In this document: positions 23,515 to 30,059 of the stretch, in pieces
Layout: every line of letters starts with the position of its first letter
Position numbering within the stretch: position 1 is the stretch's first letter
Source: an uncultured Dysgonomonas sp.
GTDB lineage: Bacteria; Bacteroidota; Bacteroidia; Bacteroidales; Dysgonomonadaceae
DNA: 30,059 nucleotides
Direction of reading: 5' to 3'
Assembly: GCA_937875275.1 (NCBI GenBank)
Contig: CALNCC010000057.1
Coordinates: forward strand, 1 to 30,059
Program-made: the position numbers and the translations under genes
The notes under the pieces: model-generated
What the model saw: the letters and a program-made list of their open reading frames with translations, nothing else
Databases searched by the model: none
Told to the model about the DNA's origin: nothing

Positions 23515-24990
23515 TTACTTCATATAATACAAACTCGATGTTATCAGTTCGGAAATCCATCCCGGAAACATACCCATACCTGCCACGCAGATAACAAGGC
23601 AAACGACCGCCACTTTCTCGTGCCAAACGCCATCGGTAAGTTCGAGATGATGTTTGTCGTGCACAGGGCCAAACAGGATTTTGCCGACCACCATCAGTAT
23701 GTACACCGCCGTTACGACGATAGACGATATGGCGATGATAGTGAACACGCGATGAAACATGTCATCGTTTTGGAATGCTCCGACAAAGATCGGCATCTCG
23801 GCAGCAAATCCGCTCAAGAACGGTAATCCGAGCGATGCCAAACCGGCAATCACATAAGCTACCGACAAGAATGGCATAATCTTCATCAGCCCACCCATCT
23901 GTCGAATATCTCGTGTATGTGTGCGTCCGTATATCATACCGATGAGGGCAAAGAAGAGAGCCGTCATCAGACCATGCGATAGCATTTGCATCACAGCCCC
24001 TTTCATCGCTGTCTGGTTTATCATCAGTATGGCAAACAATACCAATCCGCAGTGGCTTACCGAAGAGTAGGCATTGATGTATTTGAGGTCGGTTTGCGAG
24101 ATTGCTCCCATCGCACCGTAGATAACACTTATACCTGTGAGTATAATAAATATCCAAGACAACTCGTCTGCTGCCTCAGGCATCAATCGCATAGCGATGC
24201 GGAAACATCCGTATCCCCCAAGCTTCATCAACACGCCGGCGTGCAACATCGACACTGCCGTAGGTGCAGACGCATGACCGTCGGGCGACCATGTGTGGAA
24301 CGGGAACAATGCCCCGAGAACCCCGAATCCAAGAAAGACAAGCGGGAATATCCAGTATTGTGCCTCGATGGGAATGGATGCGCTGTGCGCTATTTCGAGC
24401 ATATTGAATGTGTAGTGCCCCGTTGTAGACGAGAAGAAGTACAAGCCCAACACTCCCACAAAAAGGAATGCCGATCCGCCCATCAACATCAGCGTCAGCT
24501 TCATTGCCGAGTATTCTTTCTTGCCTGTTCCCCACAGTCCGATAAGCAGATACATAGGTATCAAGGCTATCTCGTAGAAGAAGAACATGGTAAACATATC
24601 TAACGATATGAAGAACCCATACACACCCACCGACAGCAGCGTCAGCCACATAAAAAAGTCCTTAGGGAGCGGTTTGATGTTCCACGAGGCAAATGTGCCC
24701 GTGAGCACGATAACTGCCGTCAACAACAGCATCAACACCGATATTCCGTCTACGCCCACCGCATAATGGATGTTGAGCGAAGGAAACCAAACGGCATCGA
24801 ACATAAACAGCATTTCGGCAGTATTACCTGCACTGCGCTCGGCATAGAAGAAGTATAACAACCCAAGTGCGAGTATAAGCTCTATGACTGCACCTATTAC
24901 GGCAACCGTGCGGATTTGCTTGATGTTTCTGCAAGCAATAAAGGCAAGCAGCATCAGCACCGGAACTATGACAAATAATGAAAGATTCAT
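23515..24990 (-). CDS. nuoM: Complex I subunit M
   Basis: A 491-residue antiporter-like subunit of complex I with about 14 TM helices. Glu140 (FFYEIALIPMYLLIG, TM5), Lys256 (AGVLMKLGGYG, TM8) and Glu399 (SGFAAEMPIF, TM12) match the proton-path residues of E. coli NuoM. The TM7 segment reads FGVLGALFPFHTWSPDGH where E. coli has FAVKMPVVPLHGWLPDAH: the two align without gaps and the essential TM7 lysine is replaced by Leu225. The rest of the fold looks intact. It stands between nuoL (31 bases) and nuoN (49 bases) in one operon. The substitution may change pumping stoichiometry or be compensated elsewhere. Confidence 0.96.
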   Translation of the reverse strand: MNLSLFVIVPVLMLLAFIACRNIKQIRTVAVIGAVIELILALGLLYFFYAERSAGNTAEMLFMFDAVWFPSLNIHYAVGVDGISVLMLLLTAVIVLTGTFASWNIKPLPKDFFMWLTLLSVGVYGFFISLDMFTMFFFYEIALIPMYLLIGLWGTGKKEYSAMKLTLMLMGGSAFLFVGVLGLYFFSSTTGHYTFNMLEIAHSASIPIEAQYWIFPLVFLGFGVLGALFPFHTWSPDGHASAPTAVSMLHAGVLMKLGGYGCFRIAMRLMPEAADELSWIFIILTGISVIYGAMGAISQTDLKYINAYSSVSHCGLVLFAILMINQTAMKGAVMQMLSHGLMTALFFALIGMIYGRTHTRDIRQMGGLMKIMPFLSVAYVIAGLASLGLPFLSGFAAEMPIFVGAFQNDDMFHRVFTIIAISSIVVTAVYILMVVGKILFGPVHDKHHLELTDGVWHEKVAVVCLVICVAGMGMFPGWISELITSSLYYMK

Positions 24991-25021
24991 CTTATATTAT
25001 TTTTTTTCTTAAACTACTTTA

Positions 25022-26962
25022 CTAACAAATAAAACATACTATGCAAAATGCAAACCCGACAACAAGGATGAGTGCTCCCAACAGATAGGCGAGTGCATAT
25101 TGCTGTATACGTCCCGACTGAAATTCTTTGATCGACTCTGCCGCACTGTTTGTCATGTACGCCAACGAGTCCATGAATCCGTCTACGATGTGGCGGTCAA
25201 ACCATGCGATAGGGCGCGAGATGCAGTTGAATATTATCTTCTTGGTAACGAACATCCATATCTCGTCGAAATAGAATTTGTTGTGAGCTGCAACATACAG
25301 TGCATTTATCTTAGCTGTTATCTTATCAGGGATATCTGTTTTCTTGAAATACATTGCTGTGGCGATAGCGATACCGATTACCGCAGCCACGATGCTTGGT
25401 ATTGCCACATTAATCCAGTCGATATGTGCCTCGAACGGAAGTCCGCTTGCCGTAATGTAATCCGAGAACGGCACGAGCCCGGCAAATACGGAGAAGATGG
25501 CAAGAATGATTAACGGAATAGTCATCACTGGCGATGCCTCGTGCGGCTGATGATGATAGTGCTGATCGTTGCCGTTATGGAAGATACGATAGTAGAGACG
25601 GAACATATAGAAAGCCGTCAATCCTGCCACGAATAGCAATATGATGAAGATCGGCATATTGCCGTGCAATGCTGCCGCAAGTATTTCGTCTTTACTGAAA
25701 AATCCTGATAACGGATAGATACCCGCAATGGCAAGACATGCCACAAGGAATGTGATGTGTGTGATAGGCAGTTTTTTCCACAGTCCGCCCATGTCCTTCA
25801 TCTCGTTGCTGTGAACAGCGTGTATGATTGCTCCTGCACCCAAGAACAACAATGCCTTGAAGAACGCATGCGTGAACAGATGATACATCGAAGCCATGTA
25901 CCCTACTCCATCGTGCCCTTCATATCCCGACACACCCAGTGCGGTTATCATATATGCGATTTGCGATATGGTGGAGAAGGCAAGCACACGTTTTATGTCG
26001 GTCTGCGTACAGGCAATCACTGCCGCAAAGAGAGCCGTTATAGCTCCTATCCATGCTATGATTTCGAGTACATCGGGGCTTTGGAAAAAGTAGAGTGGAA
26101 ACAGACGCGCCACAAGGAATACTCCGGCAACAACCATCGTTGCGGCATGTATAAGCGCCGACGCCGGTGTTGGTCCTTCCATCGCATCGGGTAGCCAAAT
26201 GTGGAACGGCATCATCGCCGATTTTCCGGCTCCCCCTATAAAGATCAGCATCAATGCCCATGAGAATATCGAGATGCCCAAGAATGTTGTTCCTGCCGTA
26301 GAGGCAATGAACGGAGCATCGAGCTGGGTCAATGTTGCAAAATCGAATGTTTTAGAATAGAACGACAGCACCAATATCCCGATAAGGAAAAAGAAGTCGG
26401 CAAATCGGGTTACGATAAATGCTTTCTTCGCGGCTGCTATCGCAGACGGTTTTACGTAATAGAAACTAATGAGCAGGAATGAGGATACGCCCACCATTTC
26501 CCAAAAAATATACATCTGGAAAATATTGGTTGCCACCACAAGCCCAAGCATTGAGAACGAGAACAGCGAAAGGAAAGCATAATAGCGTTGAAATCCTCTC
26601 TCGCCCTTCATGTATCCCAAACTGTAAACGTGCACCATCAACGACACGGTAGTGATAACGACAAGCATCATTACCGAAATGGGGTCGAGATACATACCCA
26701 AGTCGATATGCAGATGCTCGGTAAAGCGCAACCATTCGAAACTGAATACGTTGATCGCTTTGTATGCTCCATCTGCTGCCGGACCGATAGCAAAGAAGTA
26801 TTGGTATGCGGTTATATAGGCAAGGATGGTTATTATTGCCAACGAGACAGTACCCAATACGCCCGCCAGTGTCGGTTTCATATATTTACCCCCCAATCCG
26901 AGAATGACGAACATCAATGCCGGAAGTACAGGTATGAGAATAGAGTAGTTAAAAAATTCCAT
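25022..26962 (-). CDS. nuoL: Complex I subunit L
   Basis: A 646-residue antiporter-like subunit at the far end of the complex I membrane arm. Glu155 (FWEMVGVSSFLL), Lys247 (GGAGKSAMMPFHIWLPDAMEGPTP) and the motif SALIHAATMVVAGVF are intact, so proton-path residues are conserved, unlike in NuoM. The C-terminal part (about 540-646) contains a long amphipathic stretch (ITAKINALYVAAHNKFYFDEIW) before the last hydrophobic segment, matching the lateral helix of NuoL. The start ATG has AGGAG about ten bases upstream. It follows nuoK with 20 bases between. Confidence 0.96.
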   Translation of the reverse strand: MEFFNYSILIPVLPALMFVILGLGGKYMKPTLAGVLGTVSLAIITILAYITAYQYFFAIGPAADGAYKAINVFSFEWLRFTEHLHIDLGMYLDPISVMMLVVITTVSLMVHVYSLGYMKGERGFQRYYAFLSLFSFSMLGLVVATNIFQMYIFWEMVGVSSFLLISFYYVKPSAIAAAKKAFIVTRFADFFFLIGILVLSFYSKTFDFATLTQLDAPFIASTAGTTFLGISIFSWALMLIFIGGAGKSAMMPFHIWLPDAMEGPTPASALIHAATMVVAGVFLVARLFPLYFFQSPDVLEIIAWIGAITALFAAVIACTQTDIKRVLAFSTISQIAYMITALGVSGYEGHDGVGYMASMYHLFTHAFFKALLFLGAGAIIHAVHSNEMKDMGGLWKKLPITHITFLVACLAIAGIYPLSGFFSKDEILAAALHGNMPIFIILLFVAGLTAFYMFRLYYRIFHNGNDQHYHHQPHEASPVMTIPLIILAIFSVFAGLVPFSDYITASGLPFEAHIDWINVAIPSIVAAVIGIAIATAMYFKKTDIPDKITAKINALYVAAHNKFYFDEIWMFVTKKIIFNCISRPIAWFDRHIVDGFMDSLAYMTNSAAESIKEFQSGRIQQYALAYLLGALILVVGFAFCIVCFIC

Positions 26963-26982
26963 ATCTTACGACTCCTATTTTT

Positions 26983-27327
26983 TTAGTGTTTCATTTCAGT
27001 TATGTTCTCATCTATGTAGATGCTCTTCACATTGCGGTAGATGTTGATGATGATAGCAATTGCAACCGCAGTCTCGGCTGCCGCTATCCCTATACCGAAT
27101 AGTGTAAAGAAGAACCCTTCCAATTGTCCGGGATATAAGAGTTTGTTGAAAACTACGAAGTTGATATCCGCAGCATTCAGCATGAGTTCGATAGATATAA
27201 GAACCATAATCATGTTCTTTCTCGACAAGAAACCATACACTCCCGCAAAAAACATGATGGTCGTTACCATTATGTAATACTCGACAGGAACAGGTTTTTC
27301 TAAAAAATCTATAATGAAATCAAACAT
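26983..27327 (-). CDS. nuoK: Complex I subunit K
   Basis: A 114-residue protein with three TM helices, the usual NuoK layout with a slightly longer N-terminus (MFDFIIDFLEKPVPVEYY). Glu47 (LISIELMLNAADINFV) and Glu85 (IAAAETAVAIAI) are the two membrane glutamates needed for proton transfer in the family. The charged C-terminal tail (RNVKSIYIDENITEMKH) extends past TM3. It sits between nuoJ (21 bases) and nuoL (20 bases). Confidence 0.95.
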   Translation of the reverse strand: MFDFIIDFLEKPVPVEYYIMVTTIMFFAGVYGFLSRKNMIMVLISIELMLNAADINFVVFNKLLYPGQLEGFFFTLFGIGIAAAETAVAIAIIINIYRNVKSIYIDENITEMKH

Positions 27328-27348
27328 ATATCTTTAGTTTTTTACTGT

Positions 27349-27855
27349 TTATCTTTTTCTTGCAATCATTAGCCCCCCGATGATACATGCCAGCAGCAGG
27401 ATACTTATCGCCTCGAAAGGCAACATATACTGATACTTGTCAGTCCCCATCAGCGTCATACCTATATGATGCATATCTATTTCCTTGCCTACACCGTAGC
27501 CCACCAGCTTGCTCACATTGTGAAAGATGAGGTGCCCGCAGATTGCCAATCCGGCAAAGGCTGCCAGAAATGAGACAAACATGCGTTTCGGTTTTTCGTT
27601 TTTTACCTCATTGCCGGGTTGTTGTGTAAGCAATATGGCGAAAATGAAAAGTACCATAACTCCCCCTGCATATACGGCAATCTGAGCCGCCATCAGGAAT
27701 TGATATTCTAACAGGAGATACAAACCCGCTGTACTCAGCAGTACAAACAACAGATACACTGCTGCACGGATAATGCGACGCGACGTTACCGCCAGAATAG
27801 AGAACACCACTATTATTGTCGCCAAAATGTAAAATATGATTGAACTTGCCATCAT
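27349..27855 (-). CDS. nuoJ: Complex I subunit J
   Basis: A 168-residue membrane protein with five hydrophobic segments (YILATIIVVFSILAV, AAVYLLFVLLSTAGLYLLL, AQIAVYAGGVMVLFIFAILL, and two more). The segment AQIAVYAGGVMVLFIFAILL with its Tyr and Gly pair is the NuoJ TM3 signature, where a helix changes form during coupling. The last helix (ISILLLACIIGGLMI) ends two residues before the C-terminus. Two adjacent ATG codons (27855 and 27852) can serve as the start. It begins 12 bases after nuoI. Confidence 0.94.
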   Translation of the reverse strand: MMASSIIFYILATIIVVFSILAVTSRRIIRAAVYLLFVLLSTAGLYLLLEYQFLMAAQIAVYAGGVMVLFIFAILLTQQPGNEVKNEKPKRMFVSFLAAFAGLAICGHLIFHNVSKLVGYGVGKEIDMHHIGMTLMGTDKYQYMLPFEAISILLLACIIGGLMIARKR

Positions 27856-27867
27856 AGTTTATGTTGA

Positions 27868-28473
27868 TTATTCTTTGTTTTCTTTAATGTCTTCCTTCAC
27901 TGCGCTGTCTTCGCTTGCTGTCGCAGGAGCTTTCGCCTCAGCCGGTGCTGCCGGTTTGGGCTTCGCTTCTGTTGCTACGGGAGCCGCAACAGGTTTAGGC
28001 TCTCTTTTCTTCTCACGCAGTTTCGATCCTTCGTTGTTGAGGCGTTGCTTCAACGTGCTACGAGTAAACACCGCATTTTCGAACGTATTGTCGAACTTGA
28101 TGGCATCTGACGGACACGAGATTACACACAGGTTGCAGAACGTGCACATACCCAAGTCGTAGAAATACTCGTCAAGGATTTTTTTCTTTTTGCCTTCGTC
28201 GGTCTCCATCATTTTCGATACGACGGTAATAGTACCGTTAGGGCAGTTGATCTGACAAATACCGCAAGCCGTACAAGCGTGCTCGTTGTTGTTGTCGTGA
28301 GGCATCGTCAACTCGCCTCTGAAGCGATCCGATATGACCAACGTATCCCTATTTTCGGGATACTGCTGTGTAACCTTCTTCGACCAAAGCTCTTTCCAAG
28401 TAACACCCATTCCGGTGAGGAGAGATTTGATCCCGCCAAACAGACCTGAAAAATATTCTGAAACTGAACTCAT
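27868..28473 (-). CDS. nuoI: Complex I iron-sulfur subunit I with long charged tail
   Basis: A 201-residue peripheral subunit carrying two [4Fe-4S] clusters. The first Cys set is CTACGICQINCP (C67, C70, C73, C77) and the second is CTFCNLCVISCP (C110, C113, C116, C120), each CxxCxxCxxxCP. These pass electrons towards the quinone site. The ferredoxin part ends at about residue 150. The remaining 50 residues are Ala/Pro/Lys/Glu-rich (REPKPVAAPVATEAKPKP and on), absent from E. coli NuoI and probably disordered. With NuoEFG lacking, this subunit may be near the electron entry point, so the tail could contact a different electron-donor module; that is inference. It lies between nuoH (30 bases) and nuoJ. 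Confidence 0.94.
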   Translation of the reverse strand: MSSVSEYFSGLFGGIKSLLTGMGVTWKELWSKKVTQQYPENRDTLVISDRFRGELTMPHDNNNEHACTACGICQINCPNGTITVVSKMMETDEGKKKKILDEYFYDLGMCTFCNLCVISCPSDAIKFDNTFENAVFTRSTLKQRLNNEGSKLREKKREPKPVAAPVATEAKPKPAAPAEAKAPATASEDSAVKEDIKENKE

Positions 28474-28503
28474 TTTATTTGCTCTTGTTTTATTTTAAAC
28501 ATC

Positions 28504-29628
28504 TTAACTGAAGAGTTCGACAAGTGTCAATCCTCCTACAACTATCGCCACCATTATCACAATATTTACCAGATTGATAGGGAGCATGTATTTCCACTCC
28601 AGATTCAACAACTGGTCGATACGCAAGCGAGGGAACGACCATCTTATCCACAAACTGACAAATACCAAAGAGAATGCCTTGCCGAAGAACCACAGATAGG
28701 ATGGTATGTAAGACATTATCTCGTTGAAGGTATGGCAAAACGCATTGTCGCCCGGCAACAGCACGGGGTTCCATCCGCCAAGGAATACGGTAGTAGCAAT
28801 TGCGGCTACGATAAACATATTCAGATATTCTGCCAGATAGAAAAATCCGAATTGCAATCCCGAATATTCGGTATGATATCCGGCTGTCAACTCAGATTCT
28901 GCTTCGGGCAAGTCGAACGGACCACGATTGGTCTCGGCATGTCCCGATATAAGGTAGATGATAAAGGCTATCATCGCCGGAATGTGTCCGTTGATAATGT
29001 TCCATTCGGTAATATAGCGTTGTTGTTCTACGATAGTAGACAGTTGCATTGTGCCTGTCAGCACCACGATAGTCATCAGCGCAAAAGCCGCCGACAGCTC
29101 GTAACTGATAAACTGCGCACCGCTTCGCATTGCCCCAATCATCGCATATTTGTTGTTACTTGCCCATCCGGCAAGCAATACGCCGATAATGCTCAACGAC
29201 GAAACTGCGACAAGGTAGAAAATACCCATTTCGAAGTCTACGACCTGCAATCCTTCGCCAAATGGTATGGCTCCGAATGTGAGCATCGACGATACAATCA
29301 TAAAGAACGGAGCAAGATAGAACAAGAATTTGTCTACCCGGTCTACATGGATTATCTCTTTGATAAGTATCTTTATCATGTCGGCAACACTCTGTATTGA
29401 CCCGAACGGACCTACACGGTTAGGACCGAGGCGAGACTGGAAGAATCCCGTAACCTTACGCTCCATGTATATGAGTATCAGTGCAAGCACGGCATACAAT
29501 CCCAACAAAACGGCTCCGATGAGAACATATTCTATCAGCGAGGCCGCCCACTCGGGCAGATTTTCACGTAACAACTCGTCTATCCATGCTGTTACTTGCG
29601 AAAGCTCTAATGAAAATTTCAATAACAT
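28504..29628 (-). CDS. nuoH: Complex I subunit H
   Basis: A 374-residue membrane subunit that links the peripheral and membrane arms and lines the quinone chamber. The family signature YMERKVTGFFQSRLGPNRVGPFG is at about residues 54-76, followed by the amphipathic SVADMIKILIKE. The segment RGPFDLPEAESELTAGYHTEYSG carries the acidic quinone-proximal cluster. About eight TM helices are visible. The ATG is preceded by AAAGAGA at good spacing. It follows nuoD directly (45 bases) with no nuoE, nuoF or nuoG between. Confidence 0.96.
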   Translation of the reverse strand: MLLKFSLELSQVTAWIDELLRENLPEWAASLIEYVLIGAVLLGLYAVLALILIYMERKVTGFFQSRLGPNRVGPFGSIQSVADMIKILIKEIIHVDRVDKFLFYLAPFFMIVSSMLTFGAIPFGEGLQVVDFEMGIFYLVAVSSLSIIGVLLAGWASNNKYAMIGAMRSGAQFISYELSAAFALMTIVVLTGTMQLSTIVEQQRYITEWNIINGHIPAMIAFIIYLISGHAETNRGPFDLPEAESELTAGYHTEYSGLQFGFFYLAEYLNMFIVAAIATTVFLGGWNPVLLPGDNAFCHTFNEIMSYIPSYLWFFGKAFSLVFVSLWIRWSFPRLRIDQLLNLEWKYMLPINLVNIVIMVAIVVGGLTLVELFS

Positions 29629-29673
29629 ATCTCTTTATATTGATATTACAATGTATCTATTATACTCTGTTGT

Positions 29674-30059
29674 TTAACGGTCGATGTCAGGAATCACATA
29701 GTCCATCGACCCTCCGATACCGATAAAGTCGGAAATCTTTTCGCCCTTGCATATCAGCGGCATTACCGACACGGCAGCCATCGACGGCGAACGGAACTTG
29801 ATACGATACGGAGTTTTGTCGCCACGACTTTCGATATATACGCCAAAGTCGCCACGAGCAGCCTCTACACGTTGCGTGTATTCTCCTTCAGGCAATTTGA
29901 TGATCGCCTTTGTTTTCACTTGATGGTCGCCCGCCGGAATGTTGTCGATCAGTTGTTCGATGATTTTCAACGATTCTTCTATCTCGTCCATTCGGTTCAT
30001 ATATCGTGCAAACGAGTCGTTCTCGGTACGGATTATTTCTTTAAATTCTACCTTGTCGT
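29674..30059 (-). CDS. nuoD: Complex I subunit D, C-terminal part, cut by the window edge
   Basis: The frame is open from base 30059 to the TAA at 29674-29676, so only the last 127 or so residues are seen. They match the C-terminus of the 49-kDa (NuoD) subunit: SFARYMNRMDEIEESLKII, a Gly/Asp segment, then the characteristic VEAARGDFGVYIESRGDKTPYRIKFRSPS and the ending GSMDYVIPDIDR. The Arg/Asp-rich end helps form the quinone-binding pocket with NuoB and NuoH. Whether the gene is a fused nuoCD, as in many Bacteroidales, cannot be told from this part. It is upstream of nuoH in the same operon. Confidence 0.94.
   Translation of the reverse strand, partial: DKVEFKEIIRTENDSFARYMNRMDEIEESLKIIEQLIDNIPAGDHQVKTKAIIKLPEGEYTQRVEAARGDFGVYIESRGDKTPYRIKFRSPSMAAVSVMPLICKGEKISDFIGIGGSMDYVIPDIDR

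Noticed and set aside
27868..28473. Stand-alone 2[4Fe-4S] ferredoxin instead of NuoI
   Set aside because: Position between nuoH and nuoJ and the long N-terminal part before the first Cys set fit NuoI.
28732..29400. Plus-strand open frame of 222 codons across nuoH
   Set aside because: The product is Cys/His/Arg-rich without any domain pattern, and nuoH on the other strand is certain.

Overview
This window looks like chromosomal DNA from a Bacteroidota bacterium of the order Bacteroidales, perhaps a Dysgonomonas or Parabacteroides relative; the genus is a guess from protein style. The reasons are two GH92 mannosidases, a BACON-domain lipoprotein, lipoprotein signals followed by acidic residues, a GldD homologue, complex I genes without nuoEFG between nuoD and nuoH, and promoters of the TTTG / TAnnTTTG type. 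Every gene except a truncated Nudix gene at the left edge lies on the minus strand, so the text reads backwards from 30059 to 1. I saw no tRNA, rRNA, CRISPR array, insertion sequence or phage gene.

Left part (1-3792): the 3' part of a Nudix hydrolase gene, whose first 60 bases are unusually GC-rich and may be foreign or chimeric; a helix-turn-helix regulator facing it; and a secreted, probably beta-helical surface protein with a long, repeat-bearing upstream region.

Polymer-degradation cluster (3793-11213): four exported enzymes in a row. Two are basic-secretory-protein (BSP) type metallopeptidases, one of them a BACON-bearing lipoprotein, and two are GH92 alpha-mannosidases. Together they look like a set for attacking mannosylated glycoproteins, but no SusC/SusD pair or regulator is present. 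Hairpins lie inside and after the cluster.

Housekeeping block (11312-17839): glycine decarboxylase gcvP split by an apparent 19-base loss, an MBL-fold hydrolase, then an ssb-gldD-SGNH hydrolase operon with a very clear Bacteroidetes promoter, and a short MscS-type channel protein.

Envelope-signalling block (17924-21924): ExbB and ExbD, then an ECF sigma factor, a protein that joins a cytoplasmic stub, one membrane helix, a long charged linker and an outer-membrane-barrel-like C-terminus, and a lipoprotein. The last three genes are nearly contiguous and end at a good terminator. The middle protein could reach across the whole envelope and control the sigma factor. This is the most interesting possible system in the window.

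Right part (22032-30059): complex I genes nuoD (partial), H, I, J, K, L, M and N, ending at a strong hairpin terminator. NuoM lacks the usual proton-channel lysine of TM7, and NuoI carries a long Ala/Pro/Lys/Glu-rich tail.
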